DNA of 64,000 bases from contig NC_084598.1 in the NCBI RefSeq assembly GCF_033807715.1, positions 46,268,616 through 46,332,615 on the forward strand, in the 5' to 3' direction. Source of the stretch: Cololabis saira. Taxonomy: Eukaryota; Chordata; Actinopteri; Beloniformes; Belonidae. Below are positions 22,001-31,304 of the stretch, in pieces. The notes beneath the pieces are model-generated. The model had not been told where the DNA came from and searched no databases. It saw nothing but the letters and a program-made list of their open reading frames with translations. A program made the position numbers and the translations under genes. The stretch's first letter is position 1. Every line of letters begins with the position of its first letter.

Positions 22001-22986
22001 GTGACATTGAGAGTATACTGTAGGCAAAGCTGTTTGATCTGAGCTTTGCCCACATCCCACCACTGCTGTAACGAGCTATACTGAGATTTGGTTTCTCTGA
22101 AATTACTCCAGAACAACACCAAGGCATTTTTAAACCTGTTATCTGACAACAGGGAGGTGTTAAAGTGCCAGTATGCGCTCTTACATTTTACATCTTTTAT
22201 GACCACCACACAGTGCACCAGAGAATGATCAGAAAACCCTACTGGACTGATTAAAACACTTTTAAAAACATTAAAATGATGTTTAAAACAGTAGACTCTA
22301 TCCAGTCTGGCCAGGGACAGCCAGTTGTCTCTACTGTGAACCCAGGTGAACTGCCGCTGCCCAGGATAGAAATGTCTCCATACATCACTGAGCTCAAAGC
22401 TTTCGGTCAGCTCAAGCAGAGCCCGTCCAGAAGGAGCGTGAGGTTCCAGGTGGTTCCTATCCAACTGAGGGTTCTCGGTGCAGTTAAAATCACCGCCCAG
22501 GAACAGGTATTCCTCACTGCTACAGTCAGAAAGAACATCTCTTAACTTATCTAAAAAAAACATTCTGTCTGAACCAACAGTAGGAGCATAGACATTAATA
22601 AAAACCATTTTGACATTCTCGAATACAGCACTAATCTTTAGCATCCGGCCTGGAACGACTTCCTCTGCGGAACAGGAAACAGGTAAAAAATCTCTAGAGA
22701 AGAGAACTCCAACCCCCCCACTGTTGCTGCTCTTATGGCTGAGAAACAGGTCCCCACCCCACTCCCTCTTCCAATCTGACTTATTATCAGGAGAACTATG
22801 GGTCTCCTGAAGGAAAACCACATTTAGTTTCTTAGACTGGATCAGAGAGAAGAGAGAGGCTCTCTTTACATCTACTCTCGCACCATTAATATTTAAAGAG
22901 CCAAGTCTTAAATCACACATAATGAAGCTGCGTGTGAACAACAACCACAAACAAAAAAGTAAAAAACACATATTTAACTTATTCAT
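19036..22986 (-). CDS. Tx1 copy A ORF2: APE endonuclease and reverse transcriptase
   Basis: Uninterrupted 1316-codon frame. After a hydrophobic leader of about 22 residues (FLLFCLWLLFTRSFIM) comes the APE domain (LGSLNINGARVD, FLQETH, LGGDFNCTENPQLDRN, GFSDHSLV). The RT follows, with motif A ISLDQEKAFDRVEH near 21120-21150, motif B GVRQGCALSGML and catalytic YADD at 20822-20833. A C-terminal zinc-knuckle-like motif is CPFCAQRETVFHCFLEC. The protein nicks target DNA and primes reverse transcription there. Its ATG overlaps the ORF1 stop by eight bases (ATGAATAA). All catalytic residues that I can check are present. Confidence 0.93.
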   Translation of the reverse strand: MNKLNMCFLLFCLWLLFTRSFIMCDLRLGSLNINGARVDVKRASLFSLIQSKKLNVVFLQETHSSPDNKSDWKREWGGDLFLSHKSSNSGGVGVLFSRDFLPVSCSAEEVVPGRMLKISAVFENVKMVFINVYAPTVGSDRMFFLDKLRDVLSDCSSEEYLFLGGDFNCTENPQLDRNHLEPHAPSGRALLELTESFELSDVWRHFYPGQRQFTWVHSRDNWLSLARLDRVYCFKHHFNVFKSVLISPVGFSDHSLVHCVVVIKDVKCKSAYWHFNTSLLSDNRFKNALVLFWSNFRETKSQYSSLQQWWDVGKAQIKQLCLQYTLNVTKDMARSMKDLEREVVEFQHLADSTGDREHIKVLKRKKSALSDLLGISAQGALVRSRFQHIAEMDAPSHFFFGLERKNGQRRMMHSLRSDTGQLLHDSAEIRQRAVSFYKELYKAEFQEEPEMATSFFNGLPQVHEEDNAELEAPLSAQELLAALQSLKSGKAPGIDGLPADFYKTFWFVLGEDLLCVLRDSLSKGRLPLSCRRAVLTLLPKKGDLQDVKNWRPVSLLCTDYKLLSKVLAMRLRGVMEQVIHVDQTYCVPSRLITDNIALIRDVLDLSSSLGCELGLISLDQEKAFDRVEHQYLWHVLQAFGFSSGLIAKIQVLYRDIESVLKVNGVLCAPFGVQRGVRQGCALSGMLYSLALEPLLHRLRSKLSGFCFPGLKKPLFCSAYADDVIAFVKEQDDVNALHQIIFDFGKLSSAKVNWLKSEALAVGAGLSRKLVLPGGLVWKKGGLKYLGVYLGDESFLSKNWENVLEKVRARLNRWKWILPKMSFKGRVLVINNLVSSMLWHRLACVDPPPNLLSKAQAIMVDFFWDRLHWVPQSVLFLPKEEGGQGLVHLASRGAAFRLQSIQKLLSGPADLVWRPVARALLECCSGLGLAESLFLMDLSGFKLDFLPCFYRGLFKVWGLFYKVRRNCSDSLFWLLREPVVYGTRFKCEAGPSLLQKLYEAKIITLGQVIDLCGPSLDSSEGLASLVGVRSVRTISRLLGGWKQQLTVSERALLVSHHKRLKSANDCDPFPVVKLSPVFKCTTNVLLKVNTEYRLSSMTGKNMYCVLIKVLNQRTLAGRADTPWRAHLALTQDQGPEWGALYKPPLTRRVGDLQWRLLHGALAVNAFVSILNSNVQPVCPFCAQRETVFHCFLECARLSALFLLLSRMFSMFGETFSHQMFILCVRHRKTVKSKCRLLNFVIGQAKLAIYVSRRSRLEGSVDTDVVLTFCRMLKVRLRTDFNFYCLTNNMNDFNDMWCVDKVLCSVEGCTLLFGNILN

Positions 22987-24496
22987 CTTTATCCATTTGG
23001 GCCCGCACCTTCACCAACAATTTCCTAAGACGGTAAACTTCCGGGTCAGTAAAGGTCGACTGCCCAAGGTTTCCTGACTTCTTCAGGAAAAACTTGGTGG
23101 AGTCATGAAACAACTTAAGATCAGGGAAAAAATCCTCCACCTGCACAGCCCTCATCCCCTTTGTGTTCTTCAAAAAGGAGCGGATTCTGGAGAACGAATA
23201 ACCACTGTGTGTCCCACCCGGCATATCCTCAGTGTCCGAGTCACTCTGTGTGCTTATCTGTGAGCTGAGTATGTCCTGCGTGTCCATCTGCGAGCTGAGT
23301 GTGTCCTGCGTGTCCATCTGCGAGCTGAGTGTGTCCTGTGTGTTTTCCTCTAACTCAGAGGGGTAGCACTGCAAGTCTTTTTTAGACATCTTGTTCACAT
23401 TTTCACCATCAATTGTAGATTCCGGTGTTTTCCTCTTTGCAGCTATTTTAAATAAATCCTCCTCCATCACACTATCCTCCTCTCCCTCCAACACAGACTC
23501 AGCCATCCTGGTGGCAGTCTGTCCCGTCAGCCCCTTTAACAGAGCCTGACTACTAGACTCTGCCATCTCATCCTGTACACCAGTTGCTTCGTTCTGTGCA
23601 AAAACCTGCGCCCCACTTTGTGCCCCGCTTGGCCCCTCGCACGGCCCCTCGCCCGGCGCCTCGTTCGGCGCCTCGGCCGGCGCCTCGGCCGGTTCCCCGG
23701 CCGGTGCCTCGGCCGGTTCCCCGGCCGGCTCCCCGGCCGGCTCCCCGGCCGGTTCCCCGGCCGGTGCCTCGGCCGGTTCCTCGGCCGGTGCCTCGGCCGG
23801 TTCCCCGGCCGGTTCCCCGGCCGGTGCCTCGGCCGGTTCCCCGGCCGGTGCCCCGGCCGGCGCTGCAGGCCGGCTGTCAGCCCTGACAGCCGGCTCTGCT
23901 GCCCGCCGTTCCCCCGCTCTGTCGGGGCATGAACGGATCAAGTGACCCTCCGCTCCACACCCAAAGCATTTTAAATTATCAGTGGTGACATGAACTGTAT
24001 AATCAAAGTCGTCAATGCGAAAGCAGAGAACTAAATTGAGCTCATCCTTATTCCCATTGAGAACCATGGACACTTGTCTCCTAAAAGACACAACATGTTT
24101 AAGGAGCGGAGATTTACAGCCGAGGGGAATCAGCCTCATGGGAGACACAATCTGACCGTGTCGGGCTAATTCCTTCTCCAACAGCCCGTTTTTCAGAAAA
24201 GGGGGAACATTTGAAACAATGACTTTCTTTACAGGGCTAACGAGAGAAAACACCGGCGTTAACGTTCCCTGAATCACCACGCCCCTCTCCACCAGCTGAT
24301 CCGCTTTCTCAGTGCTGTCTAAAAAAATCACCACAGCACTATTCATCCTGGAGGCTGATTTTACACTTTCATAACCCACAACTTCACCCACAGCCAGGCC
24401 ACACTCTTCCACGGAGACACCAAAAGGTGGAGAGAGCTTGATGGCGTGCCTGCGGGAGAGTTTCTCCAAGCCGGAGACCCCCCGCGGAGCAACCAT
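22979..24496 (-). CDS. Tx1 copy A ORF1: gag-like RNA-binding protein
   Basis: 505 codons. The N-terminal half looks RRM-like (SAVVIFLDS, KKVIVSNVPPFL). A CCHC zinc knuckle lies at residues 177-190 (CFGCGAEGHLIRSC). A low-complexity tract follows at about 196-285, made of EPAGEP / EAPAGEP repeats (DNA 23640-23870). Further on is a 10-residue repeat (DTQDTLSSQM, DNA about 23262-23345). The end of the protein is similar to ORF1 of copy B. ORF1 proteins coat LINE RNA in the ribonucleoprotein. The ATG at 24496 is the first in frame after a GC-rich leader. The antisense of the EPAGEP tract also reads openly as Pro-Arg repeats; that is a shadow. Confidence 0.88.
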   Translation of the reverse strand: MVAPRGVSGLEKLSRRHAIKLSPPFGVSVEECGLAVGEVVGYESVKSASRMNSAVVIFLDSTEKADQLVERGVVIQGTLTPVFSLVSPVKKVIVSNVPPFLKNGLLEKELARHGQIVSPMRLIPLGCKSPLLKHVVSFRRQVSMVLNGNKDELNLVLCFRIDDFDYTVHVTTDNLKCFGCGAEGHLIRSCPDRAGERRAAEPAVRADSRPAAPAGAPAGEPAEAPAGEPAGEPAEAPAEEPAEAPAGEPAGEPAGEPAGEPAEAPAGEPAEAPAEAPNEAPGEGPCEGPSGAQSGAQVFAQNEATGVQDEMAESSSQALLKGLTGQTATRMAESVLEGEEDSVMEEDLFKIAAKRKTPESTIDGENVNKMSKKDLQCYPSELEENTQDTLSSQMDTQDTLSSQMDTQDILSSQISTQSDSDTEDMPGGTHSGYSFSRIRSFLKNTKGMRAVQVEDFFPDLKLFHDSTKFFLKKSGNLGQSTFTDPEVYRLRKLLVKVRAQMDKDE

Positions 24497-24706
24497 GTCT
24501 AATTGACAGGCTGCGGGCGGCGGCCGCCGCCAAACAAATCACGGAAACCCAAACTACCAAACAAAGAAAACAAAACTTATCACAGAGAAATGATGCAAAA
24601 ACACATTAACCACCACCCAGTGCAGAAAAAAGAGCAAAAAAAGGTTTGAAACTCACACATTCAACAAACGCTCTCCGACACACTCACTCTGACACTCCAA
24701 CCATCC

Positions 24707-24711
<5 letters not shown>

Positions 24712-24780
<69 letters not shown>
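24712..24780. repeat. (GA)n microsatellite between Tx1 copies A and B
   Basis: Perfect GA run. It touches the 5' end of copy A (..ccatccactca) and the 3' end of copy B, leaving no other sequence between the two elements. Confidence 0.95.
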
Positions 24781-24785
<5 letters not shown>

Positions 24786-25009
24786 GATTTTTTTTAAAAC
24801 CCTTTATTTTCTATTCAATCATGACATTTTAAAACACTTCAGAATATCAAAAATAGAACTCATTATAATTACACATAGTTAAAAACCAACTGTCCCTCTA
24901 CAACAGAGCACAGAGCCTCATTGAAACACCACTGTAAGATAAAAAACTCATCATCATTCATGAGTGAGTAGAACCCAAAGTCCACTCTGATTCTGGCTTT
25001 TACCAATGC

Positions 25010-25784
25010 CTAAAACATGGGCAAAAGCCCCTCCCCTGATTCATTCAACACCTGATTCTTCCTGCTTTTGTAAACGGACAGTTTGGCCTGTCCCACAACA
25101 AAGTTCAATAACTGCCACTTCTTTGCATTTTCTTTTTTGTACCCAGCACCAAGAACAAAAGCCATTTTACACCACTCCTCACCACAGCTTAAAAAAATCA
25201 TTTTCAAAATTTCAAACTGTTCTTCTAATCTGTAACATTCCATAAAACAATGGAAAATAGTTTCCGGCTCGTCACAGAAAGGGTACTTAGTGGACACTGA
25301 GGGATTCAACCTAGAAACAAAGCTGTTAACACCCAGAGCTCCCTTCAATATCCTCCACTGTAGATCCCCTGATCTTTTGTTGAAGGGTGGCTTATATAGC
25401 ACCCTCCACACTGGTTTGCAATCGTCCTCCATCTTTAATGTCTCTCTCCATACAGTGTCGGTTTTCCCACTCAACTGTTCTTTGTTCAGAGCTTTAACAC
25501 AGTGTTTGTACATAGCTTTCCCCCTCAGCATGTACAAATCTGTAGATGGTTCATTTCCACTTCTCAAAGAAAACTCCATCACCCCAGTTTGATCCACATC
25601 AAGACCCAATTCAGGGAACGGATCTCCCTCATCTGGACGCTCCGTACCACTGAAGTAGTCCTGTAGCATCTCCAGTTCCTCGTTGCTCAGTCTCCTCATC
25701 CATTCGTTCAGAATGTCTCTGGTGTGTCGCCTCGACCTCAGACCCAGCAAAGCGGCCACTGCCTCTGTGTTGTAGAATCCTGGA
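25010..25784 (-). pseudogene. Tx1 copy B ORF2, C-terminal fragment
   Basis: Open frame for the last 260 or so residues of ORF2, with VLYKPPFNKRSGDLQWRILK, a finger-like FCDEPETIFHCFMEC and FVVGQAKLSVYKSR. The Harbinger insertion cuts it at GPGFYNTE. The frame resumes beyond the insertion as VKLRHVADVAGPG, so the host frame was intact at the time of insertion. Confidence 0.85.
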
Positions 25785-26170
25785 CCCTCATTTATCAACC
25801 GTGCGTACGCACAGATCTGTGCGTAAAGCGTGCGTACGAGCATTCCCACGCAAAGTATGGTATTTATCAACATGTAACTGTGCGCAGAAACACGTGTAAA
25901 TATACGCACAGCTCCGACCATGCGTACACACAAAACCTAGTGGTAGAACGGTGAAACTACAAATAGAACCCATTAAAAGAGTCTCAAACTTTACATGTGA
26001 AGTTTGAGATCGCTGAACTGTGACTGAACGGGGAACATGTGCACATGTTCCCCGTTTCGTCCAATTAATAAAAATTCTCCATAAGTAATTCAGACATTTT
26101 GAATAATTGGTGTGACAAGCTATAAAAGACAGCTTTGGCAGGACGACCTGAAAAGAAAATACAAGTACCA

Positions 26171-26757
26171 TGGCTTATCTTGCAGTTTTGGAGGATTTGC
26201 GCTCCGAGGGAGCGCGTTTTCAAAGAGCGCACTGATCTGTTGATCTGTGAGAGCACGGAGCGGCTGCTCAGCAGGTAGCGTTTCCCCACAAACATTCTGA
26301 TGGATCTATGCCATGATTTACAACCTATAATGGAGCGAGAGACAAAACCGCCATCCCAGTCACATCCAGCTCCGTCCACCCTGGGGTTTTTTGCCACCGC
26401 GACATTTTGACACTAAGCAGAATCATGCGGGCAGTGTTGGATGCAATAATGTCTCTGGCCCTAATTTACACCCAATTTCCATACACACATCACCAAATCG
26501 AAATTAAACGAGGATTTCATGCCATCGCCGGATTCCCAAACATGATTGGAGCTATAGATTGCACCCACATTGCCATAAAAGCACCATCACATAATAAATC
26601 AAGTTATGTGGACATGAAAGGATTTAATTCAATCAATGCACAAATAATCTGCGATATGTCTCTGTTGCCCGTCGTTGCCCGGTGGCCTGAACGCACGACT
26701 CATTTATTCTGCAGAACAGCTCTGTTGGTGTTTGCACCTCCAAGCAGGAGTTTTTGA
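26171..26757 (+). pseudogene. HARBI1-like transposase fragment
   Basis: Plus-strand remnant. The clearest part is QIEIKRGFHAIAGFPNMIGA followed by IDCTHIAIKAPS, then [17 protein letters not shown]. This is the DDE-transposase block with the first catalytic Asp (AIDCTHI). VVARWPERTTHLFCR follows, where the family normally has the second Asp in ARWPGSTHDS; here it is altered or deleted, and the third acidic residue is missing. The N-terminal helix-turn-helix part (LSRIMRAVLDAI) is joined abruptly to HPGVFCHRDI, showing an internal deletion relative to copy 2. Confidence 0.85.
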
Positions 26758-27380
26758 CTCCAACCAAATCTTAATTTATGGATAATCTTCCAAGAAATAT
26801 ATCAAACATGGTCAACATAATTATTTTACTGGTAAATATCACATACATAAATGCAAATGGAATAACAGCAAACCCTCCATTGTACATCTGAAAAATGAAT
26901 GTAAACTGTACTTAGACTGATCCGTGAAAAAAACGATATTGCCAAAAGCTTATATGAAACAATATCTTTGTTTCTTAATTTTTATTAATACACTTCCCAT
27001 AGCTTGTCAGTAAATGTATCTTTTTTTTTTTTTTTGCTCTCAACCCCCCCAAATGTTGAATATCTGTAGATAATTCATTGTTTCGTTTCATTTGCCTTTT
27101 GTTGTAAACCCTACAGAATTTTGTTCAATAAAGTTTGTAAACCTCCAAGCGGGAGCTGTTGTTGCTCCATATATGGTTAATTGGAGGCGTTTCTGATGCA
27201 AATGACGGTAACCGTGCACGAGCACAGCAGTTTAGAACAGGTGGGATTTATCATCACTGATGTGCGTACGACCGGTGTCCGCAAGTTTGATAAATCAGGA
27301 TTTTTTTTTACTTACACACATTCTAAATTTCATTCCTACGACAGAATTTAGGACCTTTTCTACGTACTGTTGATAAATGA
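26758..27380. other. Harbinger copy 1, non-coding 3' part
   Basis: AT-rich end of the element with a T14 run near 27022. Its first 130 bases (caaatcttaatttatggata, aagaaatatatcaaacatgg) recur at 52020-52119, which identifies the second copy and its interruption. Confidence 0.7.
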
Positions 27381-27386
27381 GGGCCC

Positions 27387-28220
27387 TGGACCCGCTACAT
27401 CCGCAACATGTCTCAGTTTTACTGTCCCAGCTGACACCAACCTCTGAGTGAGCCCAGGTCTGCTTCCACTCTGCACATCCAGTCGGCCCCATGTGTTAGA
27501 GTCTCCTCAAGGAGCCAGTGCAACGAAGCTGCAGGTTCCAGCCTGTTCCATTTCAAAAGAGTCCATGCCCTAAACAGTCCCTGATAAAAAGGAAACATCT
27601 CGCACAATCTTATAAAATTACAGTCTGTTAAAAACAAGGAAGCATCTAGCCCCAAACCTGCTATTCTCCTTAAAATGAAGCCCCTTACTGGCTTCCAAAC
27701 AACATCATCATCTCCTGTGAGGTACCTTTGTATATGTTGTAATCTGAAAGCCGCTGTTCTGCTTTCCAAGTGAATTAACCTCTGACCCCCTTCCTCTTTT
27801 GACAGATAAAGTTCACTTTGTGGAACCCAATGCAACTTGTCCCAGGAGAAATTGACCATCACTGCTTGTATTTTTTTTTAACAGACCAGCAGGAGGCGCC
27901 AAACATTTGAGCCTGTGCCAAAGAGTTGATGCCACTAAATTATTAATGATCAGTACTCTTCCTCTGTAAGACATTTGTGGTAGCAGCCACCTCCATTTAG
28001 CCAGCTTTCCCTCCACCTTTTCCACCACTCCTTCCCAATTCTTTTCTTCAAACTGTTTATCCCCCAAGTACACCCTCAAGTACTTTAAACCGCCCCTCTT
28101 CCACATTAACCCTCCTGGCAACTTAGGTAGACCTGCAGACCATGTCCCAACTGCTAAGGCCTCACTTTTGGTCCAATTTACCTTTGCAGATGAAATTTTC
28201 CCAAAAGTTTTAACTATGTT
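27387..28220 (-). pseudogene. Tx1 copy B ORF2, thumb/connection fragment
   Basis: Two overlapping frames encode FGKISSAKVNWTKSEALAVG, GGLMWKRGGLKYLRVYLGD, MSYRGRVLIINNLVASTLWH, VNFSWDKLHWVPQSELYL and FPFYQGLFRAW. Each aligns with ORF2 of copy A. A frameshift lies near 27850 (a T9/A-rich run). The RT part between motif A and FGKISSAKVNW, including the YADD motif, is absent and replaced by the 27-bp array. Confidence 0.8.
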
Positions 28221-29584
28221 TCAGAAACCAGACCAGCACCTCCTGGTCCAGAAACCAGACCAGCACCTCCTGGTCCAGAAACCAGACCAGCACCTCCTGG
28301 TCCAGAAACCAGACCAGCACCTCCTGGTCCAGAAACCAGACCAGCATCTCCTGGTCCAGAAACCAGACCAGCACCTCCTGGTCCAGAAACCAGACCAGCA
28401 TCTCCTGGTCCAGAAACCAGACCAGCACCTCCTGGTCCAGAAACCAGACCAGCACCTCCTGGTCCAGAAACCAGACCAGCACCTCCTGGTCCAATGAAAC
28501 CAGACCAGCACCTCCTGGTCCAGAAACCAGACCAGCACCTCCTGGTCCAGAAACCAGACCAGCATCTCCTGGTCCAGAAACCAGACCAGCACCTCCTGGT
28601 CCAGAAACCAGAACCTCCTGGTCCAGAAACCAGACCAGCACCTCCTGGTCCAGAAACCAGACCAGCACCTCCTGGTCCAGAAACCAGAACCTCCTGGTCC
28701 AGAAACCAGACCAGCATCTCCTGGTCCAGAAACCAGACCAGCACCTCCTGGTCCAATGAAACCAGACCAGCACCTCCTGGTCCAGAAACCAGAACCTCCT
28801 GGTCCAGAAACCAGACCAGCATCTCCTGGTCCAGAAACCAGACCAGCACCTCCTGGTCCAGAAACCAGACCAGCACCTCCTGGTCCAATGAAACCAGACC
28901 AGCACCTCCTGGTCCAGAAACCAGACCAGCATCTCCTGGTCCAGAAACCAGACCAGCATCTCCTGGTCCAGAAACCAGACCAGCACCTCCTGGTCCAGAA
29001 ACCAGACCAGCACCTCCTGGTCCAGAAACCAGACCAGCACCTCCTGGTCCAGAAACCAGACCAGAAACCAGACCAGCACCTCCTGGTCCAGAAACCAGAC
29101 CAGCATCTCCTGGTCCAGAAACCAGACCAGCACCTCCTGGTCCAGAAACCAGACCAGCACCTCCTGGTCCAATGAAACCAGACCAGCACCTCCTGGTCCA
29201 GAAACCAGACCAGCACCTCCTGGTCCAATGAAACCAGACCAGCATCTCCTGGTCCAATGAAACCATACCAGCACCTCCTGGTCCAGAAACCAGACCAGCA
29301 CCTCCTGGTCCAATGAAACCAGACCAGCACCTCCTGGTCCAATGAAACCAGACCAGCACCTCCTGGTCCAGAAACCAGACCAGCAGCTCCTGGTCTAATG
29401 AAACCAGACCAGCACCTCCTGGTCCAGAAACCAGACCAGCACCTCCTGGTCCAGAAACCAGACCAGCACCTCCTGGTCCAATGAAACCAGACCAGCATCT
29501 CCTGGTCCAATGAAACCAGACCAGCATCTCCTGGTCCAGAAACCAGACCAGCACCTCCTGGTCCAGAAACCAGACCAGCATCCA
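28221..29584. repeat. 27-bp minisatellite inside the RT region of Tx1 copy B
   Basis: About 50 units of agaccagcacctcctggtcc + agaaacc, with variants cagcatctcc, short agaacctcc units and units ending caatgaaacc. On the minus strand the caatgaaacc form reads VSLDQEVLV, matching RT motif A (ISLDQEKAFD in copy A). The array begins exactly after LGLDAGLVS at the right junction. Because 27 is a multiple of 3, frames on both strands stay open (for example WFLDQEVLV repeats). These are not genes. Confidence 0.95.
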
Positions 29585-30968
29585 AGCCCAAAGAACTGGA
29601 GACGTACAAAAGGTCTCGAATCAGTGAAACGTTGTCAACGATGGACCTGCCGGGCACACAGTTTGTCTGAGTCCGGTGGATGACCTGGTCCATCACCTTC
29701 TTCAGCCAGGACTTTGGACAGCATCTTTTACTCCGTACACAACAGAGAGACCGGCCGGCAGTTCTTTATTTCCTGAGGGTCACCCTTTTTTGGCAACAGT
29801 GTCAGAACTGCCCTCCTGCAGCTCTGAGGCAAAAATGAGTCATTAAAACATTCATTAAAAACAGCCAGAACATCTTCTTTCAGCACATCCCAAATAACTT
29901 TATAGAAGTCAGGTGGTAGCCCATCAATACCAGGAGCCTTCCCCCCTTGCATACTCTGCAGCGCCGCATATAGCTCCTCTGTAGTCAACTGACCCTCCAG
30001 TTCTTTGTTGGTCTCCTCAGAGACTTTGGGTAGACCACTGCAGAACATGTCAAAAGCCTCCTCATCCTCACTGTACTCACTGCTGTACAAGTGAGAATAA
30101 AAATCCACGGCTCTCTGCCGGATGTCACTGGCTTCAGTTTCCTCCATCAGAACGCAGCGCATGGATGAATCTGCTCTGTCCCTTCTTTTTCTCCAGGCTA
30201 AAAAAAAACTTTGATGGTGAGTCCATTAGAGCTTCGGACTGGAAGCGGGACCGGACCAGCGCCCCCTGCGCTTTGGAACCCAGCAGGTTTGCCAGTACGG
30301 CCTTTTTGTATTTGAGGTCATCAATACTGCCTCTATTTCCTGTGGACGCTGCAGCATTCTGTAGCTCCACTATTTCAATCTCCAGATCATTCATGGATTT
30401 GGTGATGTTACGAGAGACATTGAAAGTGTACTGTTGACAAAATTACCTAATTTGCACCTTTCCACAATCCCACCATTGTTTTAATGAATTAAAATCTCTC
30501 TTTCTGGATTGAAAACCCTTCCAAAGAAAAATAAAACTCTCTCTAAAGTGCACATCTAATAATAGAGCAGTGTTAAAGTGCCAATATGCAGATTTGTGCT
30601 TAACATTTGCAATAAATAAGTTACACAAAACCATGGAATGATCGGAAATCCCTATGGGCAGTATACTGCATTTTTCAAAAGTACCAAAATTATGTTCAAA
30701 ACAATAAAATCTGTCCAACCTGGCCATACAAAAAATACCTTCTCTGCTCTGGACCCAAGTATATTGTCTTTGCTTGTCATGCATTTCTCTCCACACATCA
30801 GTTAGCGTGTTAGCTTCCACCAGCCGCTGCATGGCTCGTTTTGAAGCACCATGAGGTTCAACATGATTTCTGTCAATCTGGTCATTTCCTGTACAATTAA
30901 AATCACCTGCCAAATATAAAAACTCTTCGGGCCCACATTGATTAAAAATATTATTGAGCTCATGCAGT
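29585..30968 (-). pseudogene. Tx1 copy B ORF2, RT finger and APE C-terminal fragment
   Basis: Reads in pieces: QVIHRTQTNCVPGRSIVDNV, CRRAVLTLLPKKGDPQEIKN, GKAPGIDGLPPDFYK, ALVRSRFQSEALMDSPSKFF, then GISDHSMVLC and LAGDFNCTGNDQIDRNHVEP. Small frameshifts separate the pieces near 29730, 30165 and 30440. The order is exactly that of copy A. Confidence 0.85.
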
Positions 30969-31304
30969 GAGGGGGCCCGCCCTCGGGCCGATTTGACCTA
31001 ATTTACATAACTAGGTCATTCACACAGTTCATATGTTAAGTGAGATACTCATGCAATATACCTTTGGAAAGCTAAGACTCTTGTGATTCCATTCATATAA
31101 ACCATTTCAGGATATAATCAAAGCAGCTGGTACATATCGACACCACAAACAAACAAACAAAGATTTGTGCAAATAATGCAACTCACCTTTTAGTCTTCAT
31201 ATAAATCATATGTTGAAAAATAATCCCACAAAAACGGTCTTGTTACATTCAGGAAGGTTCAGTATATCCAATCCATTAAAATATTTAGTCCAAAATACAT
31301 CATT

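Larger units (their letters stand above)
18780..24711 (-). mobile_element. Tx1-type (L1 group) LINE, copy A, apparently full length
   Basis: About 5.9 kb on the minus strand with 5' UTR, ORF1, ORF2 and 3' UTR, all intact, and (TC)n at both ends. The 5' terminus (sense strand) is TGAGTGGATGGTTGG, shared with copy B. The 3' UTR holds a duplicate of the ORF2 3' end: 18839-19035 repeats the sequence starting at 19037 with a period of about 198 bp. Two ORFs, a CCHC-containing ORF1 and a microsatellite target fit the Tx1 lineage. As I remember it, the fish family Kibi uses (TC)n. Confidence 0.85.
25785..27386. mobile_element. PIF/Harbinger element, copy 1 (internally deleted)
   Basis: About 1.6 kb with inverted ends ccctcatttatcaac..gtacg (left) and, on the other strand, gggccctcatttatcaacag (right), plus recurring gtgcgtacg motifs inside each end. 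The target bases tgga occur at 25781-25784 and 27387-27390. The exact duplication length is unclear because the element ends resemble the target. It carries a degraded HARBI1-like transposase. The second copy is at 46757. Confidence 0.85.

Noticed and set aside
23584..23932. Plus-strand Pro-Arg repeat ORFs
   Set aside because: Antisense of the Glu-Pro-Ala-Gly tract of Tx1 ORF1.
28168..29696. Long repeat proteins on both strands (KPDQHLLVQ, FLDQEVLVW, GPGGAGLVS)
   Set aside because: Translations of a 27-bp minisatellite whose unit is a multiple of three; the only real coding ancestry is the Tx1 RT motif A.
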